Below, piece after piece: positions 9,455 to 17,159 of a DNA stretch of 23,591 bases; the first letter of the stretch is position 1; the number at the start of each line of letters is the position of its first letter. The DNA comes from Prorocentrum cordatum (taxonomy: Eukaryota > Sar > Dinophyceae > Prorocentrales > Prorocentraceae). Where the stretch lies: assembly GCA_963575745.1 (NCBI GenBank), contig CAUYUJ010017633.1, positions 191,001 to 214,591 on the forward strand, in the 5' to 3' direction. Under the pieces are notes generated by a model. That model was not told the DNA's origin, did not search any database, and was given only the letters and a program-made list of their open reading frames with translations. The translations under genes were made by a program, and so were the position numbers.

Positions 9455-9543
9455 TCCAGTGGAGACCAGTCCACAAGAAACCTTCCAAAAGAAACCCAAC
9501 CATCAGATCCTAAGACGTCCATTGATTTTGGTGTGGGAACGTC
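9455..9543 (+). repeat. 89-bp dispersed repeat, copy 1
   Basis: Matches 12751-12839 along its whole length. Shared words are CAGTGGAG, CACAAGAAACCT, AAGAAACCCAACC, GTCCATTGATTTT and GGTGTGGGAACGTC. It lies at the left edge of repeat block 5. Confidence 0.85.
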
Positions 9544-9770
9544 CTACCCAAGAGGGCCCCAAGACGGGCTCAGAAGCCTCCAAGACGCCCAAGATGGCCT
9601 CCAAGACGGCCCCGAAGCGCCCCAAGAGGGCCACAAGCCGGTTCAGAGAGGCCCCCGAGACGGCTTCCGACGGCGTCAGACGGGCCAGGAACCCACCAAG
9701 ATGGCCGAAGTTGGCTCGAAGCTGGCCCAAGACGGCCCAAGAGGCCTCCAAGAGGGCCTCCAGGACGGCC

Positions 9771-9860
9771 ATAAAAGGCAAACAAACACTGATTTTCCAA
9801 AGGTTTTTGAAGGACTTTGTCATTTGCTTCTTTTCGACCTTCCGACGGCCCGAGACGGCC
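9771..9860 (+). repeat. T-rich module, copy b
   Basis: Reads ACTGATTTTCC, AGGTTTTTGAAGGACTTTG, CATTTGCTTCTTTTCG and CCTTCCGACGGCCCGAGACGG. It is closest to the copy at 10151. The opposite strand reads SGRRKVEKKQM.KSFKNL. Confidence 0.85.
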
Positions 9861-10150
9861 CAAGAGCCCCAAAAGATCGCCCAAAGATCGCCCAAGAGGC
9901 CTCCAAGATGGCCCCAGAACGGGCCAAGAGGCCCCCAAGACGGCCCCAAGAGGCCCCCAATACTGCCCAGGAGGCCTTTGAGACGCCCAAGATGGCCTCC
10001 AAGACGACCCTGGAGCATTCCAAGAGGGCCCCAAGTCGGCCCAGAGAGGCCCCCCAAACGGCTTCCGACGGCGTCTGACGGGCCAGGAGCCCACCGAGAC
10101 GGCCGAAGATGGCCCGAAGATGGCCCAAGAGGCCTCCAAGAGGGCCTCCA

Positions 10151-10250
10151 GGAAGGCCCGAAAAGGCCAAAATCATTGATTTTTCAAGGTTTTTGAAGGA
10201 TTGTGGCATTTGCTTTTTTTCGGCTTTCCGACGGCCCGAGACGGCCCAAG
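10151..10250 (+). repeat. T-rich module, copy c
   Basis: Near-identical to copy b: ATTGATTTTTCAAGG, TTTTTGAAGGATTGTGG, CATTTGC, a T run, then CGGCTTTCCGACGGCCCGAG. The opposite strand reads SGRRKAEKKQM.QSFKNL. Confidence 0.85.
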
Positions 10251-10433
10251 TGCCCCCAAAGATCGCCCAAGAGGCCCAAGACGGCCCCAAGAGGCCCACA
10301 AGACGGCCCAAGAGGCTTCCAAGACGCTCAAGATGGCCTCCAACACGGCCCAAGAGCCCTCCAAGACGTCCTCCAAGAAGGCCCGAAAGGGTCAAAATGG
10401 CCTCCAGACGGCCAAGATGACCTTCAAGATGCC

Positions 10434-10579
10434 CACGTGTTCCCCGAAGGCTTTCCAAACCGATTCGGGGAACACATGGTTCGATAGCTTGGCAGGCCTG
10501 GCCTCAACGTTCGGCCACGTAGGCGCTTTCCAAAAAGGCAGCGGGCGGCGGCGATTCGCCGTATGCGTCTTCGAACCGT
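10434..10579 (+). repeat. Hairpin-bearing dispersed repeat, copy 2
   Basis: Begins CACGTGTTCCCCGAA. A 12-base arm at 10437-10448 pairs perfectly with TTCGGGGAACAC at 10464-10475. Farther on come GGCCACGTAGGCG and the GGCGGCGATTCGCCG dyad, then CGTCTTCGAACCGTCGCC. The layout matches 12247-12392 and, less well, 2276-2418. It follows repeat block 5 directly. Confidence 0.85.
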
Positions 10580-10615
10580 CGCCTCCTGTTCCTTTGTCAC
10601 ATGGAGTGCCTGGCG

Positions 10616-10712
10616 TTTTTTTTTTTTTTTTTTTTTTTGTGTTTTTTTGTTGTTGTTGTTGTTATATTTTTTTGTCTTTCAAAAACATAAGTATTATTAT
10701 TACTATTATTAT
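10616..10712. repeat. Poly(T) and TTG/ATT simple repeat
   Basis: A T23 run at about 10616-10638, then TTG triplets, more T, and ATT triplets. A poly(T) after a defined repeat could mark the end of an antisense retroposed copy, but I see no target duplication. Confidence 0.9.
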
Positions 10713-10779
10713 CTTCGGCCCAGCGCGCCCGCCACCCGGAAAGCTGCTGGAGAGGTGGTTGCAACGTTTCTTCCTGCTC

Positions 10780-11405
10780 CAGATGGCGCCAGGATGGCCT
10801 CCAAGATGGCCTCCAAGACGGCCATGATGGCCTCCAACTTCGCCCAGGACGGTCCAAGATAGCCTCCAAGGCGGCCCAAGAGAGTCCAAGATGCCTCCAA
10901 GTTCGCCCAAGAAGCCTGGAAGAGGCCCCAGATGCCCCCAAGAGGCCTCCAAGATGGCTCAAAAGGCCTCCAGGAGGTCCTCCGGGAGGGCCCGAAGAGG
11001 GCAGCATCATTGATTATTCTTAGGCTTCGGCCTGTTTCGGCCTTCCGACGGCCCAAGGTCCCAAAGATCGCCCCCAGAGTGCCCAAGAGGCCTCCAAGAT
11101 GACCCCAGGACGGCCCAAGATGCTTCCAAGACGGGCTTCCAAGGGCCCTAAGGCACCCCAAGAGGCCTTCAAAACGGCCAAGATGACAGTCGAGACGACC
11201 CTGAAGCGCCCCAAGAGGGCCCCAAGATGGCCCAGCGAAGCTCCCAAGACGGCTTCCGACGGCCCAGGAACGCCGTAAGAGGGCCAAAGGGGCAAGAAGC
11301 TCCCAAAGGCCCCCAAGAGGCCCAAGGAGGCCCCCAAGAGGCCTCCACGAGGCTCCCACGAAGCCCCCAGGAGACCCCAAGAGTGCCCCAAGAAGCTCCC
11401 CAGAG
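10780..11405 (+). repeat. Degenerate CCAAGA/GGCC repeat block 6
   Basis: CCTCCAAGATGGCC and CCCAAGAGGCC units continue to about 11405, interrupted by a diverged T-rich module at 10986-11060. Frames on either strand are repeat-derived. Confidence 0.85.
10986..11060 (+). repeat. T-rich module, copy d (diverged)
   Basis: Retains ATCATTGATTATTCTTAGG, CTGTTTCGGCCTTCCGACGG and flanking CCAAGG units but has lost much of the central T-rich segment. Confidence 0.65.
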
Positions 11406-11523
11406 GTGAGCTCCATCCTCTTTCCTTCAGAGTAACTCCCCCCTGTCGCACCCCGAAGCCAGCCGGAAGGGCGGGCCGGGCGTTCCGCATGAAACTTCAC
11501 CACCATCTATGATCATGAAAAGT

Positions 11524-11870
11524 TGCAAACGCTGCGCGGCTGGAGGGCGGGCCGTTTTCACTACGTATGTGGCTCTCGTCGGGGCAGCGCGAACGTCTGC
11601 CCTGAAGACTTGCAGGGGCTTCGCGTGCTGAATGATGGCGGTTTTCAGCGTGCGGTTCTCGCCCTGGCGCCGCGCGCAGTCGTCATCCAGAACTGCAAGG
11701 CCTTCGCGGATGGAGGGCGGGTCGTTTGCAAAATGTGAGGTTCGCCTTAGCGCCGCGCGCATTCGTCATATAACATGCAAGAGCTTCACAGACGGAGGGC
11801 GGTTGCTTTTCAACATGTGGCTCTCACTTCAGCGCCGCGCACATGTCGTTTTAATAGTTTACAGCAGTTT
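11524..11870 (+). repeat. Diverged tandem array, period about 82 bp, locus 2
   Basis: Four units with CTCTCG- or TTCTCGCC-like starts near 11573, 11656, 11740 and 11821, a spacing of 81 to 84. Landmarks GCGCCGCGCGC, GGATGGAGGGCGG and TTTTCAACATGTGGCTCTC match the array at 3600-4130. The stretch 11406-11523 before it is unclassified. Confidence 0.8.
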
Positions 11871-11892
11871 CAAGGATTATCGCTGTTCATGT

Positions 11893-12078
11893 CCCAGGAA
11901 TGGTGTTATGACACGATGTCAAAATGTCAGGGCGCAACGGTCACGGTAATTCGTGGCGTTGAAATCCCAGAACTGATGTTCTAGCGCATTTCAAGATCGT
12001 CAAGGCGCAACAGTAACAACGATTCGCGGTGCTGAAATCCCAGGAGTGGTTTCCTGGCACAGTTTAAGATTTTCAAGC
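11893..12078 (+). repeat. 73-bp tandem repeat, about 2.5 copies
   Basis: CCCAG(G/A)A starts lie at 11893, 11966 and 12039, exactly 73 apart. Shared words include GGCGCAAC and GTGCTGAAAT or GCGTTGAAAT. It lies about 20 bases from the end of the 82-bp array but is a different unit. Confidence 0.85.
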
Positions 12079-12180
12079 GCTTGTTTTCCAACGGGCCACT
12101 TCCTTCATTGAAAATGAATCCTTGTAGGGGGCTGTGGCGAGGGAGCTTTGGGGGAGGGTTTATTGCAACATCGTGAGTCC

Positions 12181-12246
12181 CCCTTTCTCCTCCTCCTCTT
12201 CCTCCTCCTACTCCCTTTTCCTTCTTCTCCTTATTCTCTTCTTCCT
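12181..12246. repeat. CCT/CTT pyrimidine tract
   Basis: Imperfect CCT, CTT and TCC triplets running directly into a hairpin-family repeat. The unique sequence before it (12079-12180) shows nothing clear. Confidence 0.95.
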
Positions 12247-12392
12247 CACGTGTTCCCCGACGGGCTTCCACAACGGCTGGGGGAACACATGGTCCGAGAG
12301 CGTGGCCAAACTTTCCCCAAACGTTTGGCCACATAGGCGTATCCTAAAAGTCAGGGGGAGGCGGTGATTCGCCGTAGGCGTCTTCGATAAAG
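12247..12392 (+). repeat. Hairpin-bearing dispersed repeat, copy 3
   Basis: Begins CACGTGTTCCCCGA. GTGTTCCCC pairs with GGGGAACAC about 30 bases on. GTGGCCAAAC pairs perfectly with GTTTGGCCAC. GGCGGTGATTCGCCG gives a third dyad. Three successive potential stem-loops are thus visible, two shared with 10434-10579. Confidence 0.85.
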
Positions 12393-12397
12393 CGGCG

Positions 12398-12619
12398 TTG
12401 GGCGCGCGTGAAATGATGTGGGACGCCATGTTGAGAGTATTCAAGACATGTCGAAAAGATGTGGAGGCATCAGGCCTGAACGCACCTTGCGCAGTGGGAC
12501 ATCCCGAAAGCGATCCCAATAGCAGAATTATTTCTCATAGGCGAGGAGCATGTGAGCGACCTCGGTGCGCGGAGCCCCGGGTATACTTCGCAGACGCGGC
12601 CGTGCTCGGGGAGCCGTAA
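12398..12619 (+). CDS. Candidate open frame, unknown protein
   Basis: A 74-codon plus-strand frame ending in TAA at 12617-12619, with non-repetitive composition (REMMWDAMLRVFKTCRKDVE near the start, CERPRCAEPRVYF near the end). ATG codons are available from about 12413. Only about 53% of codons end in G or C. It begins six bases after a hairpin-family repeat and overlaps the better-supported minus-strand island at 12587-12732, so both cannot be ordinary genes over their full lengths. No family is recognised. Confidence 0.2.
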   Translation: MGAREMMWDAMLRVFKTCRKDVEASGLNAPCAVGHPESDPNSRIISHRRGACERPRCAEPRVYFADAAVLGEP

Positions 12620-12732
12620 CCGGACGCGTGCAGCTGCGCGAGCGCCGCCGTGCACGGTGCCAGCTCCAGCGGCAGGTCGACGTGCGCGCGCAAGGCATGC
12701 ACTTTGCCTTCCAGCATGGGATGTGAGGCGCC
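12587..12732 (-). CDS. Candidate internal exon, unknown protein
   Basis: A minus-strand island of 48 codons plus two bases. By hand count about 40 of 48 codons end in G or C, well above the surroundings. It begins after GGGGATTAG, a plausible acceptor, with the frame GASHPMLEGKVHALRAHVDL, and continues through LPLELAPCTAALAQLHASGY. GTATAC at 12581-12586 could be the donor. If that donor is not used the frame runs to TGA at 12535-12537. The residue pattern suggests a helical soluble segment (ELAPCTAALAQL). No function can be assigned. The 89-bp dispersed repeat at 12751-12839 lies just upstream. Confidence 0.4.
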
Positions 12733-12750
12733 CTAATCCCCTGGGGCAGG

Positions 12751-12839
12751 TACAGTGGAGGCCCGTTCACAAGAAACCTCAACAAGAAACCCAACCCTGA
12801 GACCCCAGGATGTCCATTGATTTTTGGTGTGGGAACGTC
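12751..12839 (+). repeat. 89-bp dispersed repeat, copy 2
   Basis: Partner of 9455-9543, roughly 80% identical by eye, in the same orientation 3.3 kb away. Matching ends at GGGAACGTC in both. The unique stretch 12840-13073 after it holds no clear gene. Confidence 0.85.
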
Positions 12840-13073
12840 ACGCTTTCCATTGCGAAACCAACGAACTCAAGAAGCCCAGGGCACCCTGGAGACAAGCAGG
12901 GTGTTTCTTGGCATGGGTCTCCAATTTACTGCCTGCTCTGCATCGCAGCAGGAGCTGGCGTTTTTTTGTTGCTTGGAAACTCACAAAGCGCCCTTTTTGT
13001 GGACGGGTGGGGGCGGTGGGGTCGCTGGCGCGTAACACAACACGGCCGCGCCCGACCGCTCGAATTGAACGTG

Positions 13074-13308
13074 ATGGGAACCTCATGGGAACCCGATGGG
13101 AACTCAGGGGGAAGCCCATGGGGAGTCTGTGGGGGCCCTACGGGAACCCTGCGAGAACCCAAAGGGAATCCTGTGTGGGTTCTAAAGGAGCCCTATGGAA
13201 GCCCTCTGGGGGTGCTATGGGCACCCTATATGTGCACCCTAGGGGAGCCCTGCGGGAACTCTGCGGAAACCCAGAGGAGACCCCGAGGGACCCATGGGAA
13301 CCCATCTA
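13074..13308 (+). repeat. Degenerate GGGAACCC repeat
   Basis: Units such as ATGGGAACCC, TACGGGAACCCTGCG and TATGGAAGCCCTC follow at roughly 12 to 15 base spacing. The plus frame reads Gly-Asn/Pro-Trp-rich and is repeat-derived. Confidence 0.8.
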
Positions 13309-13403
13309 AAATCCCAAATGTAATCGTTATATAATCGCCTATCCTTTGCGCGCGCATCAACCTCGTGGCGAATTTCGGCCGTAGCGCATTCCCGCAATCG
13401 CCG

Positions 13404-13679
13404 TGTCGTCGTCGTCCTTCTCCTCCTCCTTCACTTCTTCTTCTTCATCGTCTTCTTCTTCTTCTTCTTCTTCTTTTTCTTCTTCCTCTTCTTTCTCCTC
13501 CTCCTCCTCCTCCTCCTCTTTCCTCTTCTCCCCCCCCTTGCCCCCTCCCCATCCTCCTCCTCCTCCTCTTCTCCTCCTCCCCCTCCCCCTCTTCCTCCTC
13601 CTCCTCCTCCTCCTCCTCCTCCTCCTCCTCCTCCTCCTCCTCCTCTACTTCTCTACTTCTCTACTCCTCGCCCCCCTCT
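13404..13679. repeat. Long CTT/CCT pyrimidine tract
   Basis: About 275 bases that are almost purely pyrimidine on the plus strand, moving from TCG and CTT to CCT triplets with a clean CCT run near 13596-13645, then CTACTT units. It is the longest such tract in the window. Confidence 0.97.
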
Positions 13680-13835
13680 TGCACTTCCTGTAAGGTGCTA
13701 CGTTCAAAAGCAGAAGAATGAAGGAGGGAGGAGGGAGGAGTGGACGAGGGAGGCGGGGCTAGGCCGACACGACCTGTTTGATTCCAGTTCTGCTGTGTAG
13801 TTGTGCTCCGCGGAGGGGGGACGCCCGTCGACCCA

Positions 13836-13960
13836 CCACGGCCGCAGCAGCAAGATCAGCGTGCACCACAGCGCCCGTGAACACCACGTGGCCTGGGGAC
13901 CTGCGGAGCGGCGTAAGCACATGGAGTCCACGTGGGCAACTCTTCACTTCAACCTTTGGG
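13836..13960. repeat. 500-bp-offset duplication, left copy
   Basis: Matches 14336-14460. Shared words are CACCAC, GACACCACG or GAACACCACG, GGCCTGCGGA or GACCTGCGGA, and GGCGTAAGC. On the minus strand both read TP(L/F)RR, then VV.TG.VV..D.AAAA. Around 14030-14100 there is a weaker third match to the ACACCACAGC part. Confidence 0.65.
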
Positions 13961-14335
13961 GAAGTGCATCCCTCGCACAACTCCAATCAGTTACCGAGCA
14001 CCGATGCTTAGAACGATCGCGATGCCTGTGAACACAACAGCGACTGCGTACACCACAGCACTCTTCACACCACAGGAGCCGCGTGCAACACAGCGCACGG
14101 CGCACGCGTGCGCCATAGCGCTTCTGTGCATCTCCAGTGTCCTGGCGGGGCCCAAATCTCGAAAATCGCGGGGGGCCCGATCGTATCAGATCCAATCTGC
14201 AAGCCAGTTGTGATTATCGACATGTGTTACCAGGTGTACGCCCCCCCCCCCCCCCTTTTGGGCCGACAGTGCCTGCGTACACTGCGCTGCTTTGAGCACC
14301 TCCATGCCTGCGCACCGCAGTGTGGGGGGGGGCCA

Positions 14336-14460
14336 CCGCAGCTGCCGCGGCAACGTCTGTATTCACCACCACGCCTGTGGACACCACGAGGCATGGGGGC
14401 CTGCGGAATGGCGTAAGCGCACGGAACACACGTGCGCCACTTTTCGCTTCGACCGTCCGA
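14336..14460. repeat. 500-bp-offset duplication, right copy
   Basis: Partner of 13836-13960. Minus-strand frames cross both copies without recognised domains. Between the copies a C-rich run lies at about 14240-14254. Confidence 0.65.
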
Positions 14461-14577
14461 ACACCGTCGTCCAACATAGCCCAAGCAGTCTAGCAAGTGT
14501 TCTGCTTTGTTGACTAAGGCCAAGGCGAAACTCGCGCATGCGCTAGGAGGGCGCCAAGCTATACACCTACACTTAGG

Positions 14578-14744
14578 TCGGGCATGTCCCCCTACAGGCT
14601 GATTTTGGATGACATATAAAAACAGCCAAACCATACTCCAAAAATATTCAAACATACTAAACACATCGCCCCCAGACTTCGAAACATATAAAAAACAGAA
14701 ACGTCTATTTTTGAAGATTCCTCCCGTAGAGGGACACGCCCGAC
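14578..14744. mobile_element. Inverted-terminal-repeat element, copy 1 (167 bp)
   Basis: Left end GTCGGGCATGTCCCCCTAC and right end whose complement is GTCGGGCGTGTCCCTCTAC give terminal inverted repeats of about 21 bases with three mismatches. The interior is AT-rich and non-coding (GATTTTGGATGAC near the left, TTTTTGAAGATTCC near the right). TTAG precedes the left end and TTAA follows the right, so TTA or TA may be the target. Size and structure fit a non-autonomous DNA transposon of MITE type; no transposase is present. Confidence 0.85.
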
Positions 14745-14876
14745 TTAAACCTACACGGACCCTGACTGGGCCCATCCTTGGCCCAACGTCGGGTGTGCGC
14801 CCTCCTGGCCTGGCCCGCAGGGCATCCACATATACCGACCATGGGCCCGGGCTCGACCTGGCCAGGCTCGGGGAAG

Positions 14877-15028
14877 GTGATGATGGTGATGATGGTGATG
14901 GTGATGGTGATGGTGATGGTGATGATGAAGATGCTGATGATGATGATGATGATGATGACGACGAGGAGGAGGAGGAGGAGGAGGAGGAGGAGGGGGAGGA
15001 GGAGGACGAGGAGGAGGGGGAGGAGCAG
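14877..15028. repeat. GATGGT / GAT / GAG triplet tract
   Basis: Purine-rich on the plus strand, changing from GATGGT to GAT to GAG units. In the plus frame it encodes an Asp then Glu run followed by QLASPAALARLRRATAHD, with the frame open from the right end of the neighbouring element to a stop inside element 2. It could be the acidic tail of a real protein, but the minus strand is open too and I do not call it. Confidence 0.9.
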
Positions 15029-15144
15029 CTGGCGTCTCCCGCCGCGCTCGCACGCCTGAGGAGGGCTACTGCTCACGACCGCACCCTGCAAGCCGTCGCG
15101 CCCCAGGGGGCCCCAAGACGGCCCAGGGGGGCCCCAAGAGTTAG

Positions 15145-15297
15145 GTCGGGCATGTCCCCCTACAGGCGGACTTTGGGCGAAAAAGAAAACATATCAGCAA
15201 CAATGCTCCCAACTAGTCAAACATCATGTAAAACATCGTCCCGGGAATATGTTTTACCTATTCTTGAAAGTTCCCCCTGTAGAGGGACAGGCCCGAC
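15145..15297. mobile_element. Inverted-terminal-repeat element, copy 2 (153 bp)
   Basis: Left end GTCGGGCATGTCCCCCTAC; right end complement GTCGGGCCTGTCCCTCTAC. TTAG again precedes the left end and TTGA follows the right. The interior is AT-rich with TTTGGGCGAAAAAG at left and CTTGAAAGTTCCCCC at right, clearly the same family as copy 1. Confidence 0.85.
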
Positions 15298-15496
15298 TTG
15301 ACCCCAAGAGGGGCAACGCGAACTGCCAGCTCGAGTCCTGGCCACACTGCCCGCGAAATGGCGACCGTTCGCGGCCGCGACCGCGGCGCCGGCGTCCGCG
15401 GGCAAGCGCCCCCCCGGGTGTGCCTCGCCAGTCGCGCAGAACCGTGGCCCCGGCGATGGATGCTTCCCGGTGCCCCCGCAGCATCCGAGCGCTGGG

Positions 15497-15498
<2 letters not shown>

Positions 15499-15528
<30 letters not shown>

Positions 15529-15624
15529 CTGCTTCCCGTCCTCCTCCTGCTTCCCGTCCTCCTGCTCCTCCTCCCCGTCCTCCTCCTGCTTCCCCCCAAC
15601 TCTTCGTGCTCGTCGTCGTCGAAG

Positions 15625-15656
<32 letters not shown>

Positions 15657-15667
15657 TTCCTCCTCAC
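15499..15667. repeat. (CGT)10 and CTC/CGT compound tract
   Basis: A run of about ten CGT units, CTC-rich blocks containing CTGCTTCCCGTCC three times, then a second CGT run near 15610-15656. In the minus frame it encodes poly-Asp and poly-Glu stretches. Confidence 0.95.
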
Positions 15668-15668
15668 C

Positions 15669-16000
15669 TGTCTTGTCGTCGGCGTCCCACTCGGAGGCTC
15701 CAGGAAGCCTTCGGAGGCCCTCGGCGGCGGCGGTGAAGGCGCAAGCGGATGTGCTGTTGTCGACGCCGGGCTCGGAGATGGGGGCGCGGAGAGCTCGTGA
15801 AGAGCGCCCAGACATGGAGGCGGGGGCGCCCGCGAAACTGACAGCTTCGAAGCCGCACAGCGTCATTACCCCAATGACGACTGTTGTCGAGGGCCTCCGA
15901 GCGCTTGATCGTCTCTCTCGTCGTCGAGTTCCTCTTCCTCCTCCTCCTCCTCCTCCTCCTCCTGCTCCTCCGGCTCCACTTCATTCTTGCTTTCATCCCT
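15669..16000. repeat. 382-bp-offset tandem duplication, left copy
   Basis: Starts with TCGTCGGCGTCCCACTCGGAGGCTC and matches 16040-16335. Each copy is preceded and followed by CCT or CGT tracts. A minus frame common to both contains LP.ASE.DADD.K followed by acidic residues, and another part reads SEPG.E or SEPGVD. Aligning the copies needs frame changes, so if a gene was duplicated at least one copy is broken. Confidence 0.7.
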
Positions 16001-16039
16001 GCCCGTCGTGGTCGGTTTCTTCCGCCTCCTCCTCCTCGT

Positions 16040-16335
16040 CTTTCCCGTCGTCAGCATCGCCCTCGGAGGCTCTGGGAAGCCCTCGGGAGCCCTCGAAGGC
16101 CCGGCAAAAGCTGTGGCCTCGCAAGTGGTGGCCTTGTCTTCGGCGCCCGGCTCGGAGCTGGATGCATGGAGAGCTTGCGGAAAACGCCCAAGCGTACCCA
16201 CGGGAAACAGACGGACGCGGAGCTACACAGCTCCATGACCCCAACGACGGATGCCACCGAGGGCCACCAAGGGCCTCCAGGAACCTCCGAACGCCTGGCC
16301 GCCCTGGGCGTCGTGTTCCGCCCTCCCCCCTCTTC
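16040..16335. repeat. 382-bp-offset tandem duplication, right copy
   Basis: Partner of 15669-16000, with shared CTCGGAGGCTC, GCCCGGCTCGGAG, ATGGAGAGCTTGCG or GCGGAGAGCTCGTG, and ATGACCCCAACGACG or TTACCCCAATGACG. Divergence is perhaps 30%. A CCT tract follows (16336-16392). Confidence 0.7.
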
Positions 16336-16389
16336 CTCCTCCTTTCTCCTCCTGCCCCTCCTCCTCGCTTTCCTCCTCCTCTTCCTCCT

Positions 16390-17055
16390 GGGCCCCTTTA
16401 CAAGCTGATTAAACAAAACAACTCCGCGGTGATAGACGGGCTCCCGTTTACACGTGCCCCCTCTGCGCAGCATCCTCTATTAGACATGGGCCCACAGCAA
16501 ATTCGCCGACCCTTCGGCGTGTGGAAGACGCTGCGGTCGTCGTCATCGCCGTCGTCGTCAATCACAAGGAACTTGAGGAACAAGGGACGGAACGTCGCAG
16601 TTAAATCGAAAGAAAGCCCCTTCCCCTTATCCCTGCCCTGCTGGGGGGGGTGGGGCTGGGGTGGAGGGGGTGGGGGGGGTGGGGGGGGGGGTCCCGGGTC
16701 AGAATACCACCTCCCAAGGTCCCGGCGGGTCTGGGGAAGGGTCACAAGCGATGGTCCTGGGGGAAGTCCCGCTTTCAGGGTCTGCGGCACCGGCTGTAAA
16801 GTCCTCGCAATATAAAACAACTCCTTGGTGCTAGGCGTACCCTTCCTCCCACACAGCGCCCTCTTTCGGACAAGGCCCCTCCCCAAACTGATGAATCAAA
16901 CGCATCGGTGCTAAGCGTACCCCTTCACCTACGCAAGCCACCTCTGCTGCAGAACACGCTCCACAGTACAAGGCCCCCTCCACCGAGCCAGTTTAAACCA
17001 GCTCGTTGGTGCTAGGTGTGCTCCTCCTCCTGCGCAGCACCCTCTACGAGCAAGA
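16390..17055 (+). repeat. Four-copy diverged repeat with GGTGCTAGGCGTACC core
   Basis: The core occurs near 16428 (as GGTGATAGACGGGCTCC), 16827, 16907 and 17008. Each is preceded by CAAACTGAT or CAGTTTAAAC-like sequence and AACAACTCC or AGCTCG, and followed by TCCTCC.., CGCAGCA or CACAGCG, and CCCTCT. The last three are about 80 and 101 apart; the first is 399 bases earlier and separated by a G-rich tract. Confidence 0.7.
16643..16691 (+). repeat. G-rich tract with G-quadruplex potential
   Basis: Six or more runs of four to ten G separated by single T, CT or A bases. This easily meets the usual four-run requirement for an intramolecular quadruplex. Confidence 0.9.
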
Positions 17056-17159
17056 GAAGGAACGAGGAAGGGGCGGGAGAGGAGGAACAAGAGGGATAAT
17101 GAAAGGAAAGGGGGGGAGGGAGAAGGGTGGAAGGATCAAGGCCAGACTAAACCTAGCAC

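Larger units (their letters stand above)
9400..10430 (+). repeat. Degenerate CCAAGA/GGCC repeat block 5 (largest)
   Basis: Roughly 1 kb of units such as CCCAAGACGGCCC, CCAAGAGGCC and CCTCCAAGATGGCC. There is a higher order: a stretch starting ACGGCTTCCGACGGCGTC near 9661 and again near 10058 is followed each time by GACGGGCCAGGA.CCCACC, more repeats, and a T-rich module. The larger unit is therefore about 390 to 400 bases and present twice. Long frames exist on both strands, one reading LG.SWA.LG on the minus strand, but they follow from the repeat. Confidence 0.85.

Noticed and set aside
9359-10458. Plus and minus frames of 180-245 residues in the CCAAGA/GGCC block
   Set aside because: Low-complexity peptides dictated by the short repeat. 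Unit spacing (8 to 13) is not kept to multiples of three.
9400-11405. AAGATGGC words as transcription-factor sites
   Set aside because: They are an inherent part of the abundant short repeat, so their presence carries no regulatory information.
14730-15297. Exon between two inverted-repeat elements acting as introns
   Set aside because: Splicing copy 2 from GTCGGGC to CTGTAG after the acidic plus frame shifts into a stop within a few codons. The general intron idea is kept only as a hypothesis to test.
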